A DNA stretch of 64,000 bases from DATDAH01 sp963823495 (GTDB taxonomy: Bacteria; Actinomycetota; Acidimicrobiia; Acidimicrobiales; DATDAH01). The translations under genes were made by a program, and so were the position numbers. The notes beneath the pieces are model-generated. The model saw only the letters and a list, made by a program, of their open reading frames with translations, was not told where the DNA came from and made no database searches. Positions 32,489 to 41,471 of this stretch are shown piece after piece (within the stretch, counting starts at the first letter, position 1; each line of letters opens with the position of its first letter). The stretch spans positions 3,410,001 to 3,474,000 of the forward strand of contig CAWGLV010000001.1 in NCBI GenBank assembly GCA_963823495.1. The letters are read 5' to 3'.

Positions 32489-34917
32489 CCCCGCTCGACG
32501 GCCTGGGCCTCGCCCCCGTCCACCGCCACGGTCCAGGTTCCGCCGTGGACGACGACGAGGAGGCCCGAGTCGTCGACCTCGTAGGCCTCGGGGTCTCGGT
32601 CACGCGTCCGTCGCACCACCCACACCGAGTCGTCGCCCCGCACCTCGAAGCGGTCCCAGCGAGACGGTCCGTCACCGTCGCCGGCGTCCCGATACCAGGC
32701 GGCGGGTTCCCGCTCACCCGCCGGGCCCGAGTCGGGTGGGTAGAGGTGGAGGACGTCGGCCCCGTCGTCGTCGACCGGAAGCACCGATCCGGCCCGGACG
32801 AACACGGGGATGCGCGCCATCGTGACCGGCACGGTCAGCGACCCGTCTCGGCGCTCGTCGCCGTGGAGGTCGAACCAGGTCCCGGGCGGAAGCCGGACCT
32901 CCCGCTCGGTGGCACCCGCGACGAAGACGGGCGCGACGAGGACGTCGGGGCCGCACAGGAACTCGTCCTCGACCGCCAACAGGTCGGCATCGGTGACCGA
33001 TCCACCGTCGACGGGCCACCACACGGGCAGGATCACGCCCTCCACGCCGGCGCTGACCCTGGCGGCCTGGGTGTAGAGGTACGGCAGCAGGCGGTAGCGC
33101 CGGGCCATGGCCTCGCGGACGGCATCGATGTGGGGGCCGGCGGCCTTCCAGGGCTCCCGGGAGGGCTGGGTGTCGATGGAGTGGGAGCGGAAGAACGGCA
33201 GCCACGCCGACATCTGGAACCAGCGGGTGTAGAGCTCCGGTGACGGGTCGCCAGAGAAGCCGCCGATGTCCGAGCCGGTGTAGGGGACGCCCGACATCGT
33301 CAGGTTCAGCGTCGTGGCGAGCGTCCGATGCAGCATCGTCCAGGAGGTGGCGACGTCGCCGGTCCAGGTCCACGCGTAGCGCTGGATGCCGGCCCACCCC
33401 GAGCGGGTGAGCAGCCAGGGCCGCCGGTCGGGCCGATGCCGCCGCATCGCCTCGGCGCCGGACTGGGCCATGCCCTGGCCGTACAGGTTGCGGCCCTCGA
33501 CGTGGTCACCACCCCGTCCTTCCAGATCATGGCGGGTCTCCAGCGGCAAGGAGGCGTCCACCCCGGCGGCGAAGACGGCGGGCTCACACATGTCGTGCCA
33601 GATGCCGGCCACGCCCTGGTCCAGCAGCTTCGGGTACTGGTCACCCCACCACCGGCGTACGGCCGGATCGCTGAAGTCGGGGAAGCCGACCATCCCCGGC
33701 CACACCATCGCGTTGGCCTCCGAGCCATCGGCCAGGGTCAGGAAGCAGCCCTTGTCGTGGCCCTCCCGGTAGAGCGGGAAGTCGTCGGCCTTGGCCACTC
33801 CCGGATCGATGATCATGACGCCCTTGACGCCCTCGGCCTCGAGGTCGGCCAGCAGGCCGGTCAGGTCGGGAAAGGACTCCTCGTCGACCGTGAACACGCG
33901 GTAGCGGTCCATGTAGTCGATGTCGAAGTGGATGACCGACAGGGGCAGGTCGTGCTCTCTGAACCCGGCCAGCACCTCACGGATGTCGGCATCGTTCCTG
34001 TAGCCCCAGCGGCACTGGTGGTACCCGAGCGCCCACCGGGGCGGCAGGTCGGGCCGTCCCGTGAGGTGCGTGTACCGCGCGAGAGCCGCGGCGGGAGACC
34101 CGGCCGAGACATAGGTGCGAAGGGCCCCGCCCTCGAAGGTCGCCGTCAGCGCCTCACCCACGACCACCTCGCCCCGGTGCGTGTTCTCCCAGAACCCCAG
34201 GTGGGACCGACCGGGGCCCACGACCAGGTGGACCGGGATCGTGATGTAGAGGGGGTCCGCCTCCGGGCCGTAGCTCCCTGACTGCTCGGTGTTCCACAGC
34301 CCGTAGGTACCGGGCCGGAGGTTCAGCGGGGTGGCCCGCTCCCCCAGTCCGTGGACCTGGTCGTCGGGCTCCAGGTCGACCGTCGCCGTCCACCGTTCCC
34401 CCGCCCGCATCGGAGGTCGCTCCCGTCGCACGGTGCGCCAGGCCTCCGAGCCGGGCACCGCCCCGTTCGGGTGGGCGCGCTGGGCGACCTCGATCGACCC
34501 GTCGGCGGCCACGGCGACCCGCAGCGCTGGACTGCTGAAGACGAGCCCGCCATCCACCTCGTGGGCCGGAACACCGTCGAGCGGAAGGCCGGCGGCGGGG
34601 GTCGGCGCGAGCGCGGCGGCTACCGGCAGTGACCCGGGCGTCCACGTCAGGCGGACGACTTCGTCCTCGACGAAGACGACCTCCAACGTGAGGTCGCCGA
34701 AGGGGATCGTCGCCACCCCGTTCTCGGTCTGTACCTCACCCCGGGGCCCCGGCCGCACCTCGGGTCCCGTCGGCCGGTCCCGGAGGTAACGCTTGTCGAG
34801 CCGGGCCTTCCGCAGGCCGTAGGTGGCGGTGCGCAGGGCGCCCCGCCAGCCCACCAGGTGGATTCCCTGCCGGGCCAACGCGATCAGCCCCGGCTCCCGG
34901 TCGCTCTCCTCGGCCAC
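32434..34917 (-). CDS. Glycoside hydrolase family 31 protein (alpha-glucosidase/xylosidase type)
   Basis: 827 residues, GTG start with TAGGGT 8 nt upstream. After an N-terminal ~70-residue segment come the GH31 beta-sandwich and TIM barrel. The family nucleophile motif WHDMCEPAVF (about 500-510; Asp) and RSHSIDTQ (about 610) are present, and DGSVLPVDD near the C-terminus belongs to the beta domain. No signal peptide is seen, so it is cytoplasmic. The substrate is an alpha-linked glycoside; the exact specificity cannot be read. It separates the MFS gene from the ipd cluster and is probably unrelated to it. Confidence 0.85.
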   Translation of the reverse strand: MAEESDREPGLIALARQGIHLVGWRGALRTATYGLRKARLDKRYLRDRPTGPEVRPGPRGEVQTENGVATIPFGDLTLEVVFVEDEVVRLTWTPGSLPVAAALAPTPAAGLPLDGVPAHEVDGGLVFSSPALRVAVAADGSIEVAQRAHPNGAVPGSEAWRTVRRERPPMRAGERWTATVDLEPDDQVHGLGERATPLNLRPGTYGLWNTEQSGSYGPEADPLYITIPVHLVVGPGRSHLGFWENTHRGEVVVGEALTATFEGGALRTYVSAGSPAAALARYTHLTGRPDLPPRWALGYHQCRWGYRNDADIREVLAGFREHDLPLSVIHFDIDYMDRYRVFTVDEESFPDLTGLLADLEAEGVKGVMIIDPGVAKADDFPLYREGHDKGCFLTLADGSEANAMVWPGMVGFPDFSDPAVRRWWGDQYPKLLDQGVAGIWHDMCEPAVFAAGVDASLPLETRHDLEGRGGDHVEGRNLYGQGMAQSGAEAMRRHRPDRRPWLLTRSGWAGIQRYAWTWTGDVATSWTMLHRTLATTLNLTMSGVPYTGSDIGGFSGDPSPELYTRWFQMSAWLPFFRSHSIDTQPSREPWKAAGPHIDAVREAMARRYRLLPYLYTQAARVSAGVEGVILPVWWPVDGGSVTDADLLAVEDEFLCGPDVLVAPVFVAGATEREVRLPPGTWFDLHGDERRDGSLTVPVTMARIPVFVRAGSVLPVDDDGADVLHLYPPDSGPAGEREPAAWYRDAGDGDGPSRWDRFEVRGDDSVWVVRRTRDRDPEAYEVDDSGLLVVVHGGTWTVAVDGGEAQAVERGQSLRVGDFAELVVRRPD

Positions 34918-34939
34918 GGCCGACGACCCTAGCCACCCC

Positions 34940-34989
34940 GTTCCGGGCCCTCTCCTCCGCGCCCCACCGCGGGTGGTGGGGCCCAGAAC
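34940..34989. terminator. Nested hairpin between ipdC and GH31
   Basis: Outer arms GTTCCGGGCCC (34940-34950) and GGGCCCAGAAC (34979-34989) pair with one mismatch, enclosing CCCCACC/GGTGGGG (34962-34968, 34975-34981). Outer arms equal those at 4362-4411. It lies immediately after the ipdC stop. Confidence 0.6.
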
Positions 34990-34994
34990 CAGGT

Positions 34995-36062
34995 CTACCC
35001 GGGGGAGGTCAGGCGGGTCAGCACGGCGTCGGCCTCGGCCATGATCCGCTCGAGGAGCTCCTCGACGGTGGGCAGGTCGTCGATCACGCCCACGACCTGG
35101 CCACCCGACATCACGCCGAGGTCGGGGCGCCCGTCGACCATGGCCGCCTTCAGCAGCATGGGCGTGTTGGCCGCCATGACCACCTGGCTCCAGGTCAGCT
35201 CCTGGCGCCGGCGCATGGCCCGACCCTCCTTCAGGAGATCGCCGAAGGTGATCCCGGAGATCTTCTTGAAGGCCAGACCGTTGCGGATGGCGCGGGGAAG
35301 GCTCGTCACGGGGTGGCCGGCGTCGAGGGCCTCGGTCAGCTCGGTGCGCAACACCCGGTGGGGCACGCCGTCGACCTGGGTGGTGCGGATCGTTCCGTCG
35401 ACGCCCTTGCTCAGGTAGACGTCCTTGACGGCGTCGGGCACGGGTGCGTCCGCGGTCATCAGGAAACGGGTGCCCATGGCGATCCCTGCCGCGCCGAAGG
35501 CCAGGGCGGCGACGAGGCCCCGTCCGTCGAAGTAGCCGCCGGCGGCGATCACCGGGATGTCCACCGCGTCGACCACCTGGGGCAGCAGCAGGCTGGTGGG
35601 CACGGCGCCGGTGTGCCCACCGCCCTCGCCGCCCTGCACGAGCACGGCATCCACCCCCCACGCCGCCACCTTCTCGGCGTGGCGCCTGGCCCCGATGGAC
35701 GGGACCACGACCACCCCGGCATCCTTCAGCTTGGCGATCAGGTCCTGGTTCGGGGCGAGCGCGAAGGACCCGACCTTCACGCCCTTGTCGATCAGCAGAT
35801 CGATGCGGCGCGCGGCGTCGGGGGCGTCGGCCCGCAGGTTGACCCCGAACGGCGCATCGGTGGTCGCCTTGACCTCGTCGATGGCGGAGGACAGCTGGTC
35901 GAAGTCCATCGTGGCCGCGGCGAGGATGCCGAGACCGCCGGCCTCGGCCGTGGCCGACACCAGCCGCGGACCTGCGACCCAGCCCATGCCCGTCTGGACG
36001 ATCGGGAACCGGACGCCGACCAGGTCACAGAGAGCCGTGTGGAGAGCGGGGTGGGGGGTCAG
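34995..36062 (-). CDS. ipdC: IpdC-like flavin-dependent steroid ring enzyme (2-nitropropane dioxygenase family)
   Basis: 355 residues. The body is a nitronate-monooxygenase-like TIM barrel: FPIVQTGMGWVAGP near the N-terminus, GGEGGGHTGAVP (about 160-171), IAAGGYFDGRG and AMGTRFLMT (FMN contacts). Close similarity, by recollection, to mycobacterial Rv3553/IpdC of HIP degradation. There is no ATG, GTG or TTG at the expected start; CTG at 36062 overlaps the ipdB stop (CTGA), with GAGG 7 nt upstream, so a CTG start with coupling is proposed. Last gene of echA20-ipdA-ipdB-ipdC. Confidence 0.8.
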   Translation of the reverse strand: MTPHPALHTALCDLVGVRFPIVQTGMGWVAGPRLVSATAEAGGLGILAAATMDFDQLSSAIDEVKATTDAPFGVNLRADAPDAARRIDLLIDKGVKVGSFALAPNQDLIAKLKDAGVVVVPSIGARRHAEKVAAWGVDAVLVQGGEGGGHTGAVPTSLLLPQVVDAVDIPVIAAGGYFDGRGLVAALAFGAAGIAMGTRFLMTADAPVPDAVKDVYLSKGVDGTIRTTQVDGVPHRVLRTELTEALDAGHPVTSLPRAIRNGLAFKKISGITFGDLLKEGRAMRRRQELTWSQVVMAANTPMLLKAAMVDGRPDLGVMSGGQVVGVIDDLPTVEELLERIMAEADAVLTRLTSPG

Positions 36063-36796
36063 GACCGGACCTCGGCCTCCCGCAGGCCCTGGGGGTCGAG
36101 CACGTCGCGGATCAGCACCGACTCGTCGTCGGTGGGGGCCCGGGACTCCTCCAGATCGTCGTCGACGACCAGCTCGAAGCCGGTCGCCTCCTGGACCTCC
36201 TCGACGGTGACCCCGGGGTGGACCGAACGCAGGCGCATGCGGTGGTCCTCGGTGGCGAAGTCGAACACCCCCAGGTTGGACACCACACGGCGGATCTCCA
36301 GGCAGCCCCGGTCCCAACCGACGCCCGTGACGATGTCGACGTTCTCGACGAAGACCTTGGGCGAGTGGTTCGGGACGAAGTAACTCGTCGGATTGCAGAC
36401 CGTGTTGCCCGGCGCCCCGCGGAAACCCAGCAGCTGGACCTTGGGCTTGGCCGGGTCACCCAGCGCGGCGATGTTCTGGTTGCCGTAGCGGTCGACCTGG
36501 GTGGCGCCCATCATCACGTGGCGCTTGCCCCCCCACACGACGTCGAACATGGTCCGGTACGGGTTCCAACCCTCGACCTCCAGTTGAGGGTCACCCTCGG
36601 TGCCCACGGGGTGGACACCGGCGGCGAGCATGGCGTACCCGTCGGTCATGACCAGGTCGGGCTCGAAGGTGGCGCGGGCAAGGCGTCCGCCGATGAGCGG
36701 GACCGTGCCGATGGGGTTGGCCAGGATCTCACCGTCGCCCCGGAAGCACTCGGCCACCGCCACACAGCAGATCTCGGCCCGGGTGGCGTCACTCAT
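36059..36796 (-). CDS. ipdB: IpdB, beta subunit of steroid ring-cleaving CoA-transferase-like hydrolase
   Basis: 245 residues, ATG. Family I CoA-transferase beta fold: GTVPLIGGRLARA (about 30-42), GYAMLAAG, RTMFDVVWGGKRHVMMGATQVDRYGNQNI (about 80-108). The motif around GFRGAPGNTVCNPTSYFVPNHSPK is characteristic of IpdB, which with IpdA hydrolyses the last ring of the HIP pathway (COCHEA-CoA) instead of transferring CoA. It lies 52 bp after ipdA and overlaps ipdC. Confidence 0.88.
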   Translation of the reverse strand: MSDATRAEICCVAVAECFRGDGEILANPIGTVPLIGGRLARATFEPDLVMTDGYAMLAAGVHPVGTEGDPQLEVEGWNPYRTMFDVVWGGKRHVMMGATQVDRYGNQNIAALGDPAKPKVQLLGFRGAPGNTVCNPTSYFVPNHSPKVFVENVDIVTGVGWDRGCLEIRRVVSNLGVFDFATEDHRMRLRSVHPGVTVEEVQEATGFELVVDDDLEESRAPTDDESVLIRDVLDPQGLREAEVRS

Positions 36797-36848
36797 CGTC
36801 TCCGCTCCTGGCGACGTCGTCGCCGGGCCGCTCGGGCCCTCGCTCCGC

Positions 36849-37667
36849 TCATGACTGCGTCCACTCGTCCAGCCAGGCGGTCCAGGCGTCGGGGTCCCGG
36901 GAGGTGACGGCGTAGGCCTTCTGGGCCTCCTCGTCCCGCTCGTAGTCGGGCTGGCAGGAGGTGAAACCGGCGCCGCCCGGCGCCTCGACCACGCCGTCGA
37001 CCTGCAGGCGGTTGATCCGCAGGGTGTGGAACGGCGTCAGCTCGGCGGTGGGCACGATCTTCTCGCAGGAGACATAGGTCTGGGCCGCGGCGGAGGCGAA
37101 CAGGTCGTCCATGTAGAGGTCCGGGCCGAGGAACTGGGCGTTGCCCCGCTCGTCGGCCCGGTTCAGGTGCAGCAGGGAGACATCGAGGGCAAGGGCGGGC
37201 ATCGCCACCAGCTCCTCGAGCTCGCCGTCGGCCGCCGGGTAGGGCGAGCGCACCGTCGTCAGGCGGGGGTTCACCCGGAACAGGTCCGAGCCGAGACCCA
37301 CCCGGGTGGGAAGGTACGGGAGGTTCCAGGCCGCGGCCTGCAGGCCCAGCAGGAACATGCCTTCGTCGTACTCCTCCACCTCGACGGCGCCCGACTCCCG
37401 GGCGGCCCGGAAGTGGGGCTCGAGGGGGATCGAATCGAGGGAGACGAAGGCGAAGACGACCTTCCGGACCCGGCCGGCGGCACACAGGATCCCGACATCA
37501 GGACCCCCGTAGCTGACCACCGTGAGGTCGTCGACATCGGTGCGCAACAGCGCCTTGAGCAGGCTCATCGGCTTGCGGCGGGAGCCCCAGCCCCCGATGC
37601 CGACGGTCATTCCGCTCTCGATGCCGACGACCGCGTCGTCGGCCGTCATGGTCTTGACCAGGGCCAT
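36849..37667 (-). CDS. ipdA: IpdA, alpha subunit of steroid ring-cleaving CoA-transferase-like hydrolase
   Basis: 272 residues, ATG overlapping the echA20 stop by one base. CoA-transferase alpha fold with GMTVGIGGWGSRRKPM (about 19-34, glycine-rich CoA loop), VSYGGPDVG and VEEYDEGMFLLGLQAAAWNLPYLPTR (about 96-121), where the catalytic Glu of IpdA is expected. In Mycobacterium IpdAB opens the final carbocycle of cholesterol; loss causes CoA-thioester accumulation. Gene order matches Rv3550-Rv3553. Confidence 0.88.
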   Translation of the reverse strand: MALVKTMTADDAVVGIESGMTVGIGGWGSRRKPMSLLKALLRTDVDDLTVVSYGGPDVGILCAAGRVRKVVFAFVSLDSIPLEPHFRAARESGAVEVEEYDEGMFLLGLQAAAWNLPYLPTRVGLGSDLFRVNPRLTTVRSPYPAADGELEELVAMPALALDVSLLHLNRADERGNAQFLGPDLYMDDLFASAAAQTYVSCEKIVPTAELTPFHTLRINRLQVDGVVEAPGGAGFTSCQPDYERDEEAQKAYAVTSRDPDAWTAWLDEWTQS

Positions 37668-38443
37668 CAGCCGTCCGCCCGGTCACCGAAATCGGCCTTC
37701 TCGCCCGTGGCCACGAAGGCCTCCCGGGCCTCGTCGGCCACCCCGGCCAGGTTCAGCTCGAAGGTGAAGCCCTGCTCGAAGCGGTACGAGCGCTTCACGT
37801 CGACGGGATCGATGCCGTTGAGCGACTCCTTCGCCGCCCGGATGACCGTGGGGCTCTTCGCCGCGATCTCCCCTGCCACCTCGCCGGCTGCGGCCAGGAG
37901 CTCGTCCCGGGGCACGACCCGGAGCACCGAGCCGTAGTGGTGCAGCTCGGCTGCGGTGGCCACCGCCGAGGTGTAGACCATCGCCCGCATCTTGTGCTGG
38001 GGGACCAGGCGGGCCAGGTGGGTGGCGGCACCCAGGGCACCGCGGTCGACCTCGGGCAGGCCGAAGGTGGCGTCGTCGGAGGCGATGATCACGTCCGCAT
38101 TGCCGACCAGGCCGATGCCACCGCCGAGGCAGAAGCCGTGGACGGCGGCGATCACGGGCACGGCGCACTCATAGACGGCGGCAAAGGCGGCGTAGCAGCC
38201 CCTGTTGGCGCCGATCAGGGCCTCGTAGCCCTCGGTGGCCTGCATCTCCTTGATGTCGACGCCCGCGTTGTAGCCCCGGCCCTCGGCGGCCAGGATCACC
38301 ACCCGCACCGTCGGGTCCTCACCGAGTGAGCGGACCACGTCCGCCAGCTCGAACCAGGCCGCGACGGTCAGGGCGTTGACCGGTGGGTTGTCCATGATCA
38401 CGGTCGCGATGCCGTGCTCGTCGATGTCGGACCGGATGGGCAT
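37667..38443 (-). CDS. echA20: EchA20-like enoyl-CoA hydratase/ring hydrolase
   Basis: 258 residues, ATG start. Crotonase fold: IMDNPPVNALT (16-26), oxyanion segment AEGRGYNAGVDIKEM (about 53-67), HGFCLGGGIGLVGNADV (about 100-116) and FGLPEVDRGALGA (about 126-138). EchA20 in the KstR2 regulon opens ring D of the HIP-derived CoA ester. It heads the echA20-ipdA-ipdB-ipdC set and is divergent from the SDR at 38540, as in mycobacteria. Confidence 0.85.
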   Translation of the reverse strand: MPIRSDIDEHGIATVIMDNPPVNALTVAAWFELADVVRSLGEDPTVRVVILAAEGRGYNAGVDIKEMQATEGYEALIGANRGCYAAFAAVYECAVPVIAAVHGFCLGGGIGLVGNADVIIASDDATFGLPEVDRGALGAATHLARLVPQHKMRAMVYTSAVATAAELHHYGSVLRVVPRDELLAAAGEVAGEIAAKSPTVIRAAKESLNGIDPVDVKRSYRFEQGFTFELNLAGVADEAREAFVATGEKADFGDRADG

Positions 38444-38539
38444 GGGCGCGGCGAACCTAAACGATCCGGCTGCCGTGGGGCCAACGACGTCGACCTCGGT
38501 TCACGGCGGGCGAGCCGTCGCCCTACGCTCGCCGAGGTC

Positions 38540-39298
38540 ATGGACCCCAGACCGGATCTCGGCGGAAAGGTCGCCCTCGTCGCCGGCGGGACCCGCGGCA
38601 TCGGCCTCGGCATCACCGAGGGGCTGGTCGCCGCCGGGGTCGAGGTGGCGGCCTGTGCCCGCAACCAGCCCGACGACCTGCCCGCCGGCGCCCGCTTCTT
38701 CGGGGCCGACATCGCTGACCCCGAGCAGGTCGACGACCTCGTCGCCGCCGTCGTCGACCGGTACGGCCGCCTCGACATCCTCGTCAACAACGCCGGCGGC
38801 TCACCCGGCGCCGAAGCGGCCACGGCCGCACCCTCCTTCTCCAAAGCCATCGTCACCCTCAACCTGATGGCCCCGTTCTTCGTGAGCCAGGCGGCCAATC
38901 GGGTCATGCAGGGCCAGGCCGACGGCGGGGCCATCGTCAACCTCGGCGCCCTCGACGGCCCGGCGTCGTCGGCCGGCGCCGCCGTCTACGGCGCCGCCAA
39001 GGCCGGGCTGGTCGAGCTCACCCGCGGCCTGGCCGTGGAGTGGGCGCCGAAGGTCCGGGTCAACTGCGTGTCGGCCGGCCACCTCGCCGCGACCCCGGTG
39101 GGTCCCCCTGATGACGCCACCGCCCTCGACCCGGCCGCGACCCGGGTCCCGCTCGGTCGCCTGGGCACCGCGGCCGACGTGGCCGGAGCGGTGTGCTTCC
39201 TGGCCTCCCCGGCATCGGGTTATGTCACCGGCAGCAACCTGCTGGTGCACGGCGGCGACGACCGCCCCGCCTTCCTCGCGGCCATCGCCGCGGAGTGA
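38540..39298 (+). CDS. SDR divergent from echA20 (Rv3549c-like position)
   Basis: 252 residues, ATG 10 nt after TACGCT. Motifs: AGGTRGIG (about 14-21), NNAGG (about 83) and YGAAK (about 151-155) after a Ala/Ser-rich segment in which the usual catalytic Ser is not obvious (NLGALDG). It is likely a hydroxyacyl-CoA or hydroxysteroid dehydrogenase. Position and orientation beside echA20 equal those of mycobacterial Rv3549c, so a role in ring C/D breakdown is plausible. Confidence 0.75.
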   Translation: MDPRPDLGGKVALVAGGTRGIGLGITEGLVAAGVEVAACARNQPDDLPAGARFFGADIADPEQVDDLVAAVVDRYGRLDILVNNAGGSPGAEAATAAPSFSKAIVTLNLMAPFFVSQAANRVMQGQADGGAIVNLGALDGPASSAGAAVYGAAKAGLVELTRGLAVEWAPKVRVNCVSAGHLAATPVGPPDDATALDPAATRVPLGRLGTAADVAGAVCFLASPASGYVTGSNLLVHGGDDRPAFLAAIAAE

Positions 39299-39499
39299 CC
39301 CGAGGGGCCCCGGGGCCCCTCCCCCGCTGACCGGGCTGGGCGGTCCGGTTTGCCTCGTCGCGCCTCCTGCCCTAGTTTCGTAACCAATCCGCAAAGATTC
39401 CGTAATACATGCCCACGCGCCGTGGCTCAGAGAAGCCCGCTGAAGGGGGACCGCAATGCGGAGAGTGTTAAGAACCGACGCTCAACATCCGATCCGGTG
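39299..39499 (+). promoter_or_regulatory. Leader with AT-rich patch and 14-codon upstream ORF
   Basis: Around 39374-39410 the sequence is unusually AT-rich (GTAACCAATCCGCAAAGATT, then CCGTAATACATG), a likely promoter. At 39456 a strongly SD-preceded ATG (GAAGGGGGA) opens a 14-codon frame ending TGATG, overlapping the start of the next gene. It could be a coupled leader peptide, or the remains of an original start shifted out of frame. Confidence 0.4.
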
Positions 39500-41326
39500 A
39501 TGGTGCGCCGAGCCCTCACCACGCTGACCGCCCTCCTCGTGGGCGCCGCCGTCCTGGCCGTGGTGCCGGTCGGCCTGCGCCCCGCCGAGGGCGAGGGCGA
39601 GCCGACGCTGGCCGTCTCGGCCACCGAGGGCCTCACCGGCGCCAGCGTGGAGGTCACCGGTACCGGCTGCTTCCTGCCCGACGGCATCACCGGCGCGGAC
39701 GGCCTCCTGCTCCAACTCATCGCCCCCGACGGCAGCGCCGCCGCATCAGCCACGCTCCCCGTGGAGCGGGACGGGACCTGGGACGCGCCCTTCGTCATCC
39801 CCGGTGGCACCCCGGCCGGGACCTACAGCGTCAAGGGCACCTGCATCGCCCCGATGTACGAGGACCTCGGCGTCCTCACCGCGGGCACCTTCACCGTCAC
39901 CGGTGAGGGACCCGGCGCGGGGATCGAACGGGAGCCCGTGACCCCACGCTTCCCCAGCGAGATCGAGCGCTACCCCACCTACGACGGACAGAGCACCTGC
40001 AGCCCGACCGCCAAGCGCGGGATGGTCGCCTTCCGCGACATGGTGATGGCGGCCTACCCGGGGACCACCAGCTACGGCATCAGCCGCGACTGCGGCATCG
40101 GCGGCACGAGCGAGCACAAGGAGGGCCGGGCCTGGGACTGGGCCAACGACGCCACCACTGCCGCCGGCCGCCAGCGGGTGGCCAACTTCGTCAACTGGCT
40201 GTTGCGCACCGACGAGTACGGCCACCGTCATGCCATGGCCCGCCGCCTCGGGGTCATGTACGTCATCTGGAACCGCCGGATCTTCCGGCTGTACCGGGCC
40301 AACGAGGGCTGGACGCCCTACTCCGGATCCAGCCCCCACACCGATCACGTCCACATCAGCCTCACCCGCCGGGGCGGCGCCAAGCTGACCAGCTTCTGGA
40401 CCCTGCAGATGCCCGGACCGAACCCGCCGCCCCCCGCGGACCCCCCGCCGGCGACCAGGCGGGGCCCCCGCGCCCGCTTCGACCAGACCGAGCACAACAT
40501 CCGCCAGTCGTTCCAGCACGGTGAGGTCGGCGACTTCGACGGCGACGACCGCAACGACATCCTCTGGTACGGCGAGGGCTCGGACCCCGAACGCATCTGG
40601 TGGGGCCGGTCCGGCCGCCGCTTCACCGCCGGAAGGATCAACGCCAAAGGCCGGTTCCGTCCCCAGGTCGGCGACTTCGACGGCGACGGCCACCATGACA
40701 TCCTCTGGTACACGCCCGGACCCGGGCCCGATCACCTCTGGGCGGGCCGTGCGGACCGGAGGTGGGACACCCGCCGGATCACCATCAACACCCGTTTCGC
40801 CCACTCGGTCGTCGGCGACTTCAACGGCGACGGGCGCGACGACATCTTCTTCTCCGGCCCCGGCGCGGCACCGGACAAGGTGTGGTTCGGCAAGGCCGAC
40901 GGCACCTTCGGGATCCGAGTGGTCACCGTTGACGGCGCCCAGCGACCCGTGGCCGGGGACTTCGACGGCGACGGGCGCGACGACGTCCTGCTCTTCGGCC
41001 GGGGCACCGCGGCCGACGAGCTCTGGTTCGGTCGGTTCAACCGCACCTTCACCGAGACCGACCGCACCATCGACCGGGACCAGGACCCCATCGTCGGCGA
41101 CTTCAACGGCAACGGCCGGGACGACATCTTCTGGTACGCCCCCGGGCCCGCCCGGGACCGGGTCTGGTGGGGACGCGCCGGCCGGAGCTTCGTCGCGGGC
41201 GCGGTGGAGAACGTGTCCGGGACCTACGCCCCGGCGTTCGCCGGTGAGCTCGACGAGGACCGCACCGACGAGGTCGTCTGGTTCCGGTCCGGCGACCCCC
41301 GCGACTTCATCTGGTGGTTCCAGTAG
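39500..41326 (+). CDS. Secreted M15-like peptidase with six FG-GAP/VCBS-type repeats
   Basis: 608 residues; ATG coupled to a short upstream ORF. Signal peptide about 1-28. A beta-sandwich domain with two Cys (about 33-140) precedes an M15/VanY-like domain with SEHKEGRAWDW (about 203-213) and SSPHTDHVHISL (about 280-291), the zinc-ligand signature of DD-/LD-carboxypeptidases. A Pro-rich linker follows, then about six 45-residue repeats with GDF(D/N)GDGRDDI Asp-rich loops forming a calcium-type propeller. Probably an extracellular cell-wall hydrolase. Confidence 0.8.
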   Translation: MVRRALTTLTALLVGAAVLAVVPVGLRPAEGEGEPTLAVSATEGLTGASVEVTGTGCFLPDGITGADGLLLQLIAPDGSAAASATLPVERDGTWDAPFVIPGGTPAGTYSVKGTCIAPMYEDLGVLTAGTFTVTGEGPGAGIEREPVTPRFPSEIERYPTYDGQSTCSPTAKRGMVAFRDMVMAAYPGTTSYGISRDCGIGGTSEHKEGRAWDWANDATTAAGRQRVANFVNWLLRTDEYGHRHAMARRLGVMYVIWNRRIFRLYRANEGWTPYSGSSPHTDHVHISLTRRGGAKLTSFWTLQMPGPNPPPPADPPPATRRGPRARFDQTEHNIRQSFQHGEVGDFDGDDRNDILWYGEGSDPERIWWGRSGRRFTAGRINAKGRFRPQVGDFDGDGHHDILWYTPGPGPDHLWAGRADRRWDTRRITINTRFAHSVVGDFNGDGRDDIFFSGPGAAPDKVWFGKADGTFGIRVVTVDGAQRPVAGDFDGDGRDDVLLFGRGTAADELWFGRFNRTFTETDRTIDRDQDPIVGDFNGNGRDDIFWYAPGPARDRVWWGRAGRSFVAGAVENVSGTYAPAFAGELDEDRTDEVVWFRSGDPRDFIWWFQ

Positions 41327-41471
41327 GCCGCCGAGGACTCAGGAGCGGGCGACGCGAGGTCCGACTCGCCTCGGGCCGGCGGCTCCGGAACCCCCAGGAC
41401 ATGAGGGTTCAGGAAGCAGAACCACGCAGCCACCGGCAGCGGCAGGTGGTGGCGCCGCCTAGGGTCGATTC

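Noticed and set aside
38444..38539. KstR2 operator between echA20 and the SDR
   Set aside because: No AnCAAGnnCTTGnT match could be seen in this gap.
39340..39499. c-di-AMP (ydaO) riboswitch before the cell-wall hydrolase gene
   Set aside because: Some similar words (GGGGGACC) but the conserved GGTGAATCC-type core was not found.
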